A stretch of 64,000 bases of DNA from Bacillus chungangensis (GTDB lineage Bacteria > Bacillota > Bacilli > Bacillales > Bacillaceae_C). The DNA lies in NCBI RefSeq assembly GCF_030812995.1, contig NZ_JAUSTT010000020.1, forward strand, positions 34,147-98,146. Reading direction: 5' to 3'. Below are positions 25,010 through 32,669 of the stretch, piece after piece; within the stretch, counting starts at the first letter, position 1; every line of letters starts with the position of its first letter. Made by a program: the position numbers and the translations under genes. The notes beneath the pieces are model-generated. The model was not told where the DNA came from, made no database searches, and saw only the letters and a program-made list of their open reading frames with translations.

Positions 25010-25290
25010 CGTACATCTCCCTCCTCTTCATCGAAAGGAACGTCTTGAAAGAAAAACTTTACACAGACAATGACAAGTATCAGCATTACAATAAACCCCA
25101 GTACACAACTGTAAAAAAACCATGCAGGCAGCCCAAATACATATTGGTAATCTTTAGGGTCACCAGATCCTAAACCATATCCAAAACCGTACCACCAAAT
25201 AAAATTGAAAAGAACAAGCCCTACACCAATCCACGCTTCTCTATGAGCAATTTTATAACGCTTGTCCTTCTCTTCTATCCTGTTTTTCAT
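25006..25290 (-). CDS. yhdT: YhdT family small membrane protein
   Basis: 94 residues with two membrane segments (IGVGLVLFNFIWWYGFGYGLG and the WFFYSCVLGFIVMLIL region) and the conserved YQYVFGLPAWFF stretch. It is nearly always found in front of panF and may support the symporter; its role is undefined. The ATG at 25290 has AAAGGAGGAGCAT. The stretch 25291-25470 before it shows no other feature. Confidence 0.82.
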   Translation of the reverse strand: MKNRIEEKDKRYKIAHREAWIGVGLVLFNFIWWYGFGYGLGSGDPKDYQYVFGLPAWFFYSCVLGFIVMLILVIVCVKFFFQDVPFDEEEGDVR

Positions 25291-25494
25291 ATGCTCCTCC
25301 TTTCGAATTCGAGCAACTTGACACTGGTCTTTAATAGTAGTTTTCTACATCATACACTGCATTATTCTATTAATCTACGCCAAATTCAATATGTGCATTC
25401 TTTTTCATTTTTAAACTAAACATTTGTGTGCTGATTGTAAAAAAAGGATTTTCACTTTTTAAGCAGAACCTTACAGTAGTGTGATCCTGAAGCT

Positions 25495-25514
25495 CTCACG
25501 ACTAAAGTCGCGAG
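25495..25514 (-). repeat. Right-end subterminal hairpin of the IS element
   Basis: A stem of 3+4 pairs around a TAAA loop with one A/C mismatch, the same design as the left-end hairpin. TnpA recognises such hairpins as single-stranded DNA. Confidence 0.75.
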
Positions 25515-25670
25515 GTTCTGGGGTACTGTCCTCACTTCGTTCGGATAATTTTCGTGTGCGAAAATTGACACCGACCACTGATGGGGTTCTCCCAGACTTT
25601 CATGGGCAAGGAAACCATTGTTTCCATTTGCGCCCTTTGGGCTCACTTCAAAACCCTTGTGTATCGTATT
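25515..25670 (-). ncRNA. Candidate omega RNA region 3' of tnpB
   Basis: The stretch between the tnpB stop and the right-end hairpin is non-coding, contains paired segments (TTTTCGTGTGCGAAAA, TGGGG...CCCA) and occupies the place where TnpB guide RNAs are produced. Inferred from position and family knowledge only. Confidence 0.35.
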
Positions 25671-27119
25671 TTACAAGCCGATACTGCATAATTGTTTTTT
25701 GTTCAAGTGTTTGATACGTTCAATTTCCTGTTGATGCAGGTTGAAAAAGTTATTCCATGTTTCATTTGCACGGTCAACATCGACCTCGCGCAAATTGCCT
25801 TTTGTGTTCATGATGAGAAATGCACTGTACAAGTCGCGCTGAATATCCCCCTGCTCAAAATGATTCCAACGGGTTGCGAGTGTTTTCTTCACGTAAGTTT
25901 GTGTAAAATGCTCAAATTGACTGGCTTTTACTTTTGCGGTGTCAATTCGCTTGAGTTCTAAGCCTTTGGCTTTTAATTTGTTGTCTAATATTGTTAAGAA
26001 CATTGCGGGCGCTCGATTGGCTAAAGATTTGCCAAAACGTTTTTTACGTTTGAATTTTCCTGTCTTTTTGCTGACTTCTGTTTTCTTGGCACGTGCCTGT
26101 AAGCCTTTGTAATTCATGTTTTCGACACGCACATCTAAGCCGAGTGAAAGGACGAAATTCGCATATTGGTTGTGTTTCTGTTTTCGTTTATCTACGATTT
26201 TTCTGCTTAATTCTGCTAATTTACGTTTTGTTTTCAAGTAATTTTGGCTTTGAACCCATTTCTCGCGGTTAGAACGGTTGATTGTGCCGTCCGCATTGTA
26301 CTTATCCGGGTTATTTGCACGGCGTTGACGGTCTAATTTCCGTTGAAGAACACGTTTTCCCTGTTCGTCATTAGCCAGTCCTTTCGCCAACTCTGTTAGC
26401 TCAACTTTTGTATCTGACACAACGGCGATCGTAGAAGTACCAATGTCAATCCCAACCCGCTTTTCGGTGTCGTCCGAATGATTTTGATTGCGTTTCTTTG
26501 GCGGAAAGCCTTCCAGTGCGAATTGAACGAAATAGCGGTTTTTCCCGCGAATGACTTTTTTTAGAAGGCGACAATATTTAACTCGGTCTTGTAATGCAAT
26601 ATGCGCATACTCGTCATTTGCTTTGAGTAAGACCCGCATTGTCAAACCGAGCCACTCCACGTGCTGTTGTTCCGGGAAATATCGGAAACCTGTTTTGTTT
26701 GTTTTTTCTTCCAGCGAGTAGAACTCACCTACACGGCAAAAACGAACTGTTTTCCCGTTTCCATACATGACTTTTTCAACAGCGGAAAAAGCACGCTCCG
26801 CAATGTTTTGAGCCATTTGAGACCCAATATTTTGCCTGAATTTTCGTCCCATGTTCTGAACGTACATATTCAGGTGAAAACGTCTCACTCCGTACTGCTC
26901 TTTGAAATTGTTTAGCAGGCGATTACGTTCTTTCCCTTTTTCCACGCGGACAGCCTGCCAGTACTGCGGATTGCGCGTCATATATTTGTATCTGCGCCAA
27001 GCCTCGCCCAAACAAGCATTGTAGATGTTTCTGCCGATATTCAGACGTTTTTCTAGAATGTGTTCCTGCCATACTGTTGTTTTAAGCGGCAGTGTCAAAA
27101 CGTAAGTAGGTGTCGCCAT
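25671..27119 (-). CDS. tnpB: TnpB-like RNA-guided nuclease lacking the zinc ribbon
   Basis: 482 residues, longer than the usual ~400. RuvC-like catalytic residues can be placed as D225 (VGIDIGTST), E333 (RVENMNYKGL) and D429 (IQRDLYSAF). The CxxC...CxxC zinc ribbon normally between the last two motifs is absent. That region reads KVKASQFEHFTQTYVKKTL and has no Cys pair. The N-terminal ~210 residues are basic and probably bind RNA and target. The ATG has AAGGATGACC upstream. It lies 17 bases after tnpA. The catalytic triad seems intact, so it could be active. Confidence 0.82.
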   Translation of the reverse strand: MATPTYVLTLPLKTTVWQEHILEKRLNIGRNIYNACLGEAWRRYKYMTRNPQYWQAVRVEKGKERNRLLNNFKEQYGVRRFHLNMYVQNMGRKFRQNIGSQMAQNIAERAFSAVEKVMYGNGKTVRFCRVGEFYSLEEKTNKTGFRYFPEQQHVEWLGLTMRVLLKANDEYAHIALQDRVKYCRLLKKVIRGKNRYFVQFALEGFPPKKRNQNHSDDTEKRVGIDIGTSTIAVVSDTKVELTELAKGLANDEQGKRVLQRKLDRQRRANNPDKYNADGTINRSNREKWVQSQNYLKTKRKLAELSRKIVDKRKQKHNQYANFVLSLGLDVRVENMNYKGLQARAKKTEVSKKTGKFKRKKRFGKSLANRAPAMFLTILDNKLKAKGLELKRIDTAKVKASQFEHFTQTYVKKTLATRWNHFEQGDIQRDLYSAFLIMNTKGNLREVDVDRANETWNNFFNLHQQEIERIKHLNKKQLCSIGL

Positions 27120-27136
27120 CCAGGGTCATCCTTTCG

Positions 27137-27538
27137 TTATTTCTTTTGTTGGTTACGAATGTAATGCCGGATTTGTTCTTCTGTGTTTTCACTGACAGTA
27201 GCGACAAAGTAACTTGGATTCCAAAGATGACCGCCCCAAAGTCTTGATTTTAATTCGGGGTGCTTTTGAAAAATTCGTCTCGCCGAAACGCCTTTCAGTG
27301 TTTTCATCATATTCGGAATATAGTGCTGCGGTTTACACTCAACAAGCAAGTGGATATGGTCTTTATCCGTTTCCATTTCCTCGATTTTAAAACCGTGTTC
27401 TTTGGCAATTTCATAGAGTATGAGTTTGATGTCAAACTCTACTAAGTCAGTCAGGACTTTTCGACGGTATTTCACACACCAGACCAAATGATAATGGATA
27501 GAATAGACGTAACCACGTCCGTAATGTACTTCTGCCAC
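27137..27538 (-). CDS. tnpA: IS200-type HUH transposase TnpA
   Basis: About 133 residues. The HUH motif is HIHLLVE and the nucleophile Tyr lies in the C-terminal YIRNQQ. The family consensus YHLVWCVKYRRKVL is present near the N-terminus. It excises and inserts the element as single-stranded DNA. GTG start at 27538, 6 bases after GAGGTGA; an upstream in-frame GTG lies inside that RBS. It appears intact. Confidence 0.88.
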   Translation of the reverse strand: MAEVHYGRGYVYSIHYHLVWCVKYRRKVLTDLVEFDIKLILYEIAKEHGFKIEEMETDKDHIHLLVECKPQHYIPNMMKTLKGVSARRIFQKHPELKSRLWGGHLWNPSYFVATVSENTEEQIRHYIRNQQKK

Positions 27539-27735
27539 GAAAATCACCTCAACACTTATTTTAACATATGTTGAGGTGAAATCGTCTGAAATCTAATGTT
27601 TAGAGGGAAAATTTAGATTACATCTGTCGACTGTCGAGGTGACAAATGCCCCCCCTCCTGCCGAACGCCATTCATCCCATGTCTAAAGACACGGGTGTTC
27701 TAGCGTGGCTTACGCCATAAAAGGAGGAAGCAAAA

Positions 27736-27825
27736 ATGTCAAAGAAAATATTGATGATTGCTGGTGATGCAATTGAAAAAAACAACCAAATGGCTTTGGT
27801 TGTTTTTTCATCTGTTATGCACTAA
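27736..27825 (+). pseudogene. 5' remnant of a DJ-1/PfpI-like gene beside the IS
   Basis: After a perfect AAAAGGAGG, an ATG starts MSKKILMIAGDAIE, which matches the N-terminus of DJ-1/PfpI-family proteins (SKKILI.AGD.VE). The frame then runs into the hmp terminator and stops after 29 codons. The remainder of the gene is missing, probably deleted during rearrangement near the IS. Confidence 0.5.
27775..27808 (-). terminator. Terminator of hmp
   Basis: AACAACCAAA / TTTGGTTGTT stem flanked by A and T runs, just behind the hmp stop on the minus strand. Confidence 0.8.
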
Positions 27826-29026
27826 TTGTTTGCAAATCAAGTGCAGGGCCGAAGAATTCATAGCGGATATTTTCTTTTGGAATTCCGAGTTCTGTCAAAA
27901 TCTGGACGACGTTTTTCAGAAATGGAATGGGACCGCACACATAGCAAATTTTATTGCCAGCAATTACTTTTTGGAGAAAATCCTTTGTGATATAGCCCCT
28001 AAAATGATGATTGCCTTCTGTATTCACCGGTTTTTCATAGCCGAAAAAAGCTTGTGCATGCTTAAGTGACTCTACAAGTTTAACCGTATCTGCTTGAAAA
28101 GCATGAACATGTTCATTTCTAGCTGTATGAATAAAGGTGATCTCTCTTGTTGATTTATGTTGAGAAAGTGCTTCGAGCATACTCATCATTGGAGTTAATC
28201 CAACGCCACCGCTAATAAATGCAACTGGTGCTTGTTCCTCCATATTTAATGTAAAGTCGCCTGCGGGAGCGCTGACTGCAAGGACATCGTCTTCCTCTAC
28301 AAAATCGTGAAGATAGTTGGATACTTTTCCATTAGGTTCTGTATCTGCCTCTCTCTTAACGGAGATTCGATAATAGTCATTGCCAGGAGCGCACGATAAA
28401 CTATATTGACGGTTAAATGTGTATGTTTCTTCAGGTATTTGCAATTGGACAGTAATGTATTGCCCTGGCTGGAAGGATGGCAGTACATGATTATCTACTG
28501 GCTTCAAATAAAAAGACGTGATACAAGCGCTTTCTTTTTGTTTTTTCACCACTTTAAAATCTTTAAAATCATCCCATCCTCCTTCTTGTTCACGAGCATC
28601 TCGATACATTTCCGCTTCTACTTCGATAAAGACATTTGCAATAACGCCATATGCCTCCTCCCATGCAGTCATGATGTCATCCGTTGCTTGATCGCCAAGC
28701 ACTTCTTTAATAGCAATTAACAAATATTTTCCAACAATAGGATAATGCTCTGGTTTTACCGCTAAACTTCGATGCTTATGGGCAATTTGCTTTACAACAG
28801 GGATGATTTGTTCCAACTGATCAATATGCTTCGCGGCTGCATAAACAGTATTTGCTAAGGCAGTTTGCTGCCTCCCCTGCTGTTGATTCGCATGATTAAA
28901 AATATGCAAGAGCTCAGGATGATCTTGAAACATTCTTTTGTAGAAATGGGTAGTAATTGTTTTTCCATGCACTTCAAGAACTGGTGCAGTTGCTTTTATC
29001 GTCTTAATTGTTTTTTGTGATAACAT
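27815..29026 (-). CDS. hmp: Flavohemoglobin (nitric oxide dioxygenase)
   Basis: About 403 residues. The N-terminal globin domain has its proximal His in KPEHYPIVG. The C-terminal ferredoxin-NADP reductase module shows the FAD site RQYSLS, the NAD(P) site GGVGLTPMMSML and YVCGPIPFL. It oxidises NO to nitrate with O2 and NAD(P)H in the cytosol. ATG at 29026 after AAGGGGA. Two NsrR-like palindromes lie in its promoter and nsrR is divergent, so it is expected to be induced by NO. Confidence 0.93.
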   Translation of the reverse strand: MLSQKTIKTIKATAPVLEVHGKTITTHFYKRMFQDHPELLHIFNHANQQQGRQQTALANTVYAAAKHIDQLEQIIPVVKQIAHKHRSLAVKPEHYPIVGKYLLIAIKEVLGDQATDDIMTAWEEAYGVIANVFIEVEAEMYRDAREQEGGWDDFKDFKVVKKQKESACITSFYLKPVDNHVLPSFQPGQYITVQLQIPEETYTFNRQYSLSCAPGNDYYRISVKREADTEPNGKVSNYLHDFVEEDDVLAVSAPAGDFTLNMEEQAPVAFISGGVGLTPMMSMLEALSQHKSTREITFIHTARNEHVHAFQADTVKLVESLKHAQAFFGYEKPVNTEGNHHFRGYITKDFLQKVIAGNKICYVCGPIPFLKNVVQILTELGIPKENIRYEFFGPALDLQTISA

Positions 29027-29046
29027 CAAACATTCCCCTTTTAAAG

Positions 29047-29067
29047 AAGTATTTTAAATATATCTTT
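29047..29067. promoter_or_regulatory. NsrR-type operator 1 upstream of hmp
   Basis: AAGTATTTTAAATATATCTT resembles the Bacillus NsrR consensus (AT-rich dyad centred on TTTAAA). It is 21 bases from the hmp start codon. Confidence 0.6.
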
Positions 29068-29094
29068 CATTCTAAACTTAAAAACGTTAAAAGC

Positions 29095-29115
29095 AATATT
29101 TTAAATACATCTTTT
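29095..29115. promoter_or_regulatory. NsrR-type operator 2 upstream of hmp
   Basis: CAATATTTTAAATACATCTT is a second copy of the same dyad, 48 bases from the first. Confidence 0.55.
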
Positions 29116-29294
29116 AAAAACCTGTCACATTTCATTTTTACCATCACCGATTACGTTCGATTTTCTTTTTATGAACAGTTGACTATATAATGAAGGAAGG
29201 AAAGTTCTTGGCAAAGAAACTTTATTCATGGAAACATTGCTCCATCTTTAAGCAGCCCTTTAGATATGAATAGATGAAGGTAGGCGTTGAATCA

Positions 29295-29744
29295 ATGAGA
29301 CTGACTCAATATACTGACTACTCACTGCGTGTATTAATATATCTTGCCTCTAAAAATAAAGAAGATATCACAACCATTAAGGAAATCGCTCAAGTGTATA
29401 ATATTTCCAAAAATCATTTAATGAAAGTAACACATGAATTGGGAAAAATAGGCGTCATTGAAACAATTAGAGGGAGAAACGGCGGGATTAGGCTTGCTTG
29501 TCTTCCCGAAGAGATCAATATTGGTACAATTGTAAGAAAGACAGAAGATGACTTTCAACTAGTTGAATGCTTTGATGGCGGCTCAAATACGTGTATTATT
29601 TCACCCATTTGTGGACTCAAACATGTCCTTCATCAAGCACTTGAAGCTTATTTAACTGTGCTTGATACGTATTCACTAGCAGATATCGTTAAAAACCCTT
29701 TTCAGTATGCACAGCTATTTGCAAATGCTAGGGAGAACGAGTAA
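29295..29744 (+). CDS. nsrR: NO-sensing Rrf2-family repressor
   Basis: About 149 residues. N-terminal winged helix (LTQYTDYSLRVLIYLA, ISKNHLMKV, GRNGGIRLA). The Fe-S cluster loop carries three cysteines: CIISPIC preceded by NTC, i.e. the CxxxxxC spacing used by NsrR. Nitrosylation of the cluster releases hmp repression. The ATG at 29295 follows AAGGTAGGCG; the longer frame from 29274 lacks an RBS. Divergent from hmp. Confidence 0.88.
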   Translation: MRLTQYTDYSLRVLIYLASKNKEDITTIKEIAQVYNISKNHLMKVTHELGKIGVIETIRGRNGGIRLACLPEEINIGTIVRKTEDDFQLVECFDGGSNTCIISPICGLKHVLHQALEAYLTVLDTYSLADIVKNPFQYAQLFANARENE

Positions 29745-29925
29745 AGTAATTTCAGACCCTGATCATAAAGGCCGTATGGGGAAGTTTACTTCCAGTTGGT
29801 ATTTTCCTAAAACATAGATGTAGATTTATTTGTTTTCATTATATTTATGTTATAATTTTAGTATTGTGTGCTTTAAAAATATTTTTTAAAAAGTTTTATG
29901 AACAATTCCTTGGTAAAATGCCTAT

Positions 29926-29956
29926 AAGGCTCCTACTCGCTAAAAGTAGGAGCCTT
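29926..29956. terminator. Strong stem-loop between nsrR and gbsR
   Basis: AAGGCTCCTACT and AGTAGGAGCCTT form a perfect 12-base stem with loop CGCTAAA. There is no T run after it, so it may be a weak terminator or transcript end. The rest of 29745-30092 has no other recognisable feature. Confidence 0.55.
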
Positions 29957-30092
29957 CGATGCTTAAAACTCCTTCAAATGAGGTAGAAGAACGCTGAGAA
30001 AGCACATTTCTTACAAGCAGCTATTATATACAGCTTAAAATAATTGAATCGCATCTTTTGTAATTATATATATGTAGAAGGGAGCCTATCTT

Positions 30093-30641
30093 ATGTCTAA
30101 AGAAGATCGCCAAATGCTAGATGAAGCACGAAAACATTTTATTTATTCATTGGCAGAAACGATGGATTTATATGGTGTAACCCCTTCGATTGGGCGCTTA
30201 TATGCTACCATGTTTTTTCAAGACAGACCGATGAATTTGGATGAAATGAGAAAATCTCTTGGGATGAGCAAAACAAGTATGAGTACAGGGGTTCGAAAGC
30301 TAATGGAAATTGATATGGTAAAAAAGGTATGGCAAAAAGGAGTCCGCAAAGATCTCTACGAAGCTGAAAAAGATTTTTACGAAACGTTCGTCGATTTTTT
30401 TTGTGCAAAATGGCAGCAAGAAGTCAATCTCAATGAACAAGCTGTTGCAAAAACAAAAGCCTCCCTCCTATCGCTGCTTGAGAATCCAAATATTTCGGAA
30501 GCTGTTAAAGAGGAGGCACATCGTGATCTAAAAAAAATGCAAGAAGCTGAATCCTACTACATTTGGCTCCAAGAGCTGCTTCTCCAATGTAAAAGCGGTA
30601 AAATCTTTGAATGGCTGCCGAAGCCAACATTAAAAAGATGA
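30093..30641 (+). CDS. gbsR: GbsR-type transcriptional regulator
   Basis: 182 residues, MarR-like winged helix of the GbsR subfamily: ETMDLYGVTPSIGRLYATMFF, LGMSKTSMSTGVRKLMEI, VWQKGVRKDLYEAE. In Bacillus GbsR represses gbsAB and responds to choline. Here gbsAB lie 2 kb downstream in convergent orientation, separated by a phosphatase gene and an IS element. In Bacillus subtilis gbsR is directly divergent from gbsA, so the locus is rearranged. RBS AGAAGGGAG. Confidence 0.85.
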   Translation: MSKEDRQMLDEARKHFIYSLAETMDLYGVTPSIGRLYATMFFQDRPMNLDEMRKSLGMSKTSMSTGVRKLMEIDMVKKVWQKGVRKDLYEAEKDFYETFVDFFCAKWQQEVNLNEQAVAKTKASLLSLLENPNISEAVKEEAHRDLKKMQEAESYYIWLQELLLQCKSGKIFEWLPKPTLKR

Positions 30642-30655
30642 AAAAGGAGGAGCAC

Positions 30656-31303
30656 ATGAAAACAATTTTATTTGATTTAGATGGAACTTTGCATGATAGT
30701 GAAAAATGGTATATTCAGGCTTGCTCCAACTGTATTGAAGCCATTAGGAACCGCCAACTTACTGATGAAGAAAAAGATTATTTAATCGGAAAACCGATTA
30801 CTAGAATTATAAAAGAATGGTTCGCAGGACAAGAAAGAGAGGTGCTTCACTCCTTTTTTACTTATTATGAAAAGATTCAAACTCAAATTAAGGAATATAA
30901 TGGAATATTCGATGTCCTAACTGAATTAAAAGCTAGGGGAATAACAATGGGGATTGTTTCCTCAAAATATAATCGATATATCTTAACAGAATTGCAGCAT
31001 ACAAGACTCTATCCATTCTTTGATGTTGTGATAGGATTAGATGATTGCAATGACCCAAAACCAAATCCTGAGCCTTTGTTAAAAGCAATAAAAGAATTAC
31101 GTATTGAGTTTGAGAACTGCATCTATGTTGGGGATCAACCAACAGACATCCAAGCTGCTCATGCAGCAGGAATCAGAAGTTATGGAGCATTGTGGGGAGA
31201 AGGAAAAAAAGAAAAGCTGCTAAATGAAAGTCCTACAGGCTTACTTCTAAAGCCTGATGACTTATTAGCAATTCATTCTAGTGATCCTATACATATTAAT
31301 TGA
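30656..31303 (+). CDS. HAD-family phosphatase (phosphoglycolate phosphatase-like)
   Basis: About 215 residues. Motif I is DLDGTLHDSE (nucleophile Asp), motif II IVSSKY, motif III KPNPEP, motif IV YVGDQPTDIQAA. It belongs to the PpaX/Gph-type HAD subfamily with a helical cap; the substrate is probably a small phosphorylated metabolite or pyrophosphate. The start is ATG at 30656 (AAAAAGGAGGAGCAC); the frame extends 15 codons into the end of gbsR. It follows gbsR by 14 bases, so it is probably co-transcribed. Its 3' end abuts the IS605-type element. Confidence 0.82.
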   Translation: MKTILFDLDGTLHDSEKWYIQACSNCIEAIRNRQLTDEEKDYLIGKPITRIIKEWFAGQEREVLHSFFTYYEKIQTQIKEYNGIFDVLTELKARGITMGIVSSKYNRYILTELQHTRLYPFFDVVIGLDDCNDPKPNPEPLLKAIKELRIEFENCIYVGDQPTDIQAAHAAGIRSYGALWGEGKKEKLLNESPTGLLLKPDDLLAIHSSDPIHIN

Positions 31304-31400
31304 ACTACCCGCCACTTAGCACTCTTACGAGTTGCTTGAAGTGGGGGATTCCTACGAACACCAGTGTACCCACCAGTTATTTAGTAGGCTACCCCCGTAG
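31304..31400 (-). ncRNA. Candidate omega RNA / right end of the second IS
   Basis: The segment from the tnpB 3' end to the right tip folds into nested stems (CCCCACTT...AAGTGG enclosing GCAACTC...GAGTGC). In IS605 elements this region encodes the TnpB guide scaffold, and the guide would be the adjacent chromosomal bases (<31304), inside the HAD gene tail. Inference. Confidence 0.35.
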
Positions 31401-32016
31401 TTCCTACGGTTAGAAGTCTTATGGCTTCGTTTTTAAGATTTTGTCCTGCGTTAATATCTCTATCATGATGTGTATCACAAGAAGGGCAATTCCATTCACG
31501 AAGATTGAGATTCTTAACGTCTTTGTTTTGGTAGCCACAAACTGAACATAATTGAGAGCTTGCAAAGGTTTTAGATACAGTTACTATCTGTTTGCCATAC
31601 CATTTTGGTTTATACTCCAACATTGTTCTAAATTGTGACCATGACACCTCACTAATTGCTTTCGCTAACTTATGGTTTTTCAACATATTTGACACTTGCA
31701 AATCTTCAATACCAATCACATCTTGGTTTTTGATGATTTCAGTAGAGACTTTTTGCAAATAGTCTGTTCTTGCATTAGTGATTTTTTCATGAATACAAGC
31801 CACTTTACGCTTTTGTTTTTGATAGTTCTTAACGTCATTTAATTTACATTTTCGTTTTAATGCTAATTCCTGTCGTCTAGACACTTTGTAAGCATCATTC
31901 CATTTTGCCAAAAAGTGATTGAATACAAAGCGAGAACAACCGATTGTTTTAGCAATTAGTGTTTTTTGTTCTTTGTTTGGATAGATACGGAACTTATACG
32001 CTTTATTGACTAACAT
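31381..32016 (-). pseudogene. tnpB: TnpB with an in-frame internal deletion (RuvC-I lost)
   Basis: About 211 residues against ~370 for relatives. The N-terminal ~45 residues ([22 protein letters not shown]) and the C-terminal ~150 are well conserved (IEDLQVSN with the RuvC-II Glu; zinc ribbon CSVC and CPSC; HDRDINA with the last Asp). The middle ~160 residues, including the RuvC-I Asp, are missing without loss of frame. It cannot cut DNA by the known mechanism. The retained C-terminal half and 3' RNA region resemble nuclease-dead TnpB derivatives superficially, but decay is the simplest reading. Start ATG at 32016 after GAGGTGAAATCA. Confidence 0.8.
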
Positions 32017-32026
32017 TGATTTCACC

Positions 32027-32425
32027 TCACTTCATACCTTGATTTTCAATATACTTCTTAACTACATGGATGGGAGAGCCCCCAGTAGTTAGTAGACAAA
32101 AACTTCTTGACCAAAACATTTCTTTCCATAGTTTTTCTCTTACTTGTGGAAAGTCCTTTTTAATCATTCGAGAACTTGCACTCTTGTAAGCATTAATGAA
32201 CTTTGATAATTCAGTATTTGGATGTGCTTTAAATAGAATATGGATATGGTCAGAATCGTGATCCCATTCAACTAATGATATATTATATTTCTTGCCTAAC
32301 TTTACAAACATGTCTTTTGCATAGTCAGACATTTCATCGTCAAAAACCTTTCTGCGGTATTTAACGACTAATACAAGTTGGTAATACATTAAGAATACTG
32401 AATGATTATTACTATCCAATTTCAT
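32027..32425 (-). CDS. tnpA: IS200-type HUH transposase TnpA (IS608-like)
   Basis: 132 residues. HUH motif HIHILF, catalytic Tyr in KKYIENQG, N-terminal [15 protein letters not shown]. It appears complete and could mobilise its own element and non-autonomous relatives with matching ends. It is followed directly by the deleted tnpB. Confidence 0.88.
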   Translation of the reverse strand: MKLDSNNHSVFLMYYQLVLVVKYRRKVFDDEMSDYAKDMFVKLGKKYNISLVEWDHDSDHIHILFKAHPNTELSKFINAYKSASSRMIKKDFPQVREKLWKEMFWSRSFCLLTTGGSPIHVVKKYIENQGMK

Positions 32426-32583
32426 TGTAATATCAGCCTTTCTTTTATCTAATACTGATTATATCATAATGCAAAAAAGAGACAACTTTTAGGCTTATTC
32501 CTAACCGACATTCATCTCCCACTTACTCATTGGCCTATCGCCCTTCTCATTCCTTGAAGTGGGAGTCTTCTGTCGGGAACTGA

Positions 32584-32656
32584 TAAAAAAAGCTATCTTT
32601 TTTTAAACTGTCCTATACAAAGGGTACAGTTTATTTTGAAAAGATAGCTCTTTTTG
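32584..32656 (-). terminator. Terminator of gbsB (long nested stem)
   Basis: AGCTATCTT (32591-32599) pairs with AAGATAGCT (32641-32649) and an inner AAACTGT/ACAGTTT pair extends the stem. On the minus strand a T run follows. Confidence 0.75.
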
Positions 32657-32669
32657 TAATCTTTATCTA

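Larger units (their letters stand above)
25470..27725 (-). mobile_element. IS200/IS605-type element with tnpA and a zinc-finger-less tnpB
   Basis: Contains tnpA (HUH transposase) and tnpB on the minus strand. The ends are marked by matching 20-base imperfect hairpins with the same A/C mismatch: CCC-A-TGTC-TAAA-GACA-C-GGG at 27676-27695 (left end) and CTC-A-CGAC-TAAA-GTCG-C-GAG at 25495-25514 (right end). Exact tips cannot be fixed, since such elements make no target duplication. It sits between panF-yhdT and a truncated DJ-1-like gene next to hmp. Confidence 0.85.
31304..32578 (-). mobile_element. IS200/IS605-type element with intact tnpA and internally deleted tnpB
   Basis: tnpA then tnpB on the minus strand. 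End hairpins contain CTCCCACTT/AAGTGGGAG (left end, about 32508-32571) and CCCCACTT/AAGTGG (right end, about 31308-31360). Tips are estimated. It separates gbsR and the HAD gene from gbsAB. Confidence 0.8.
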
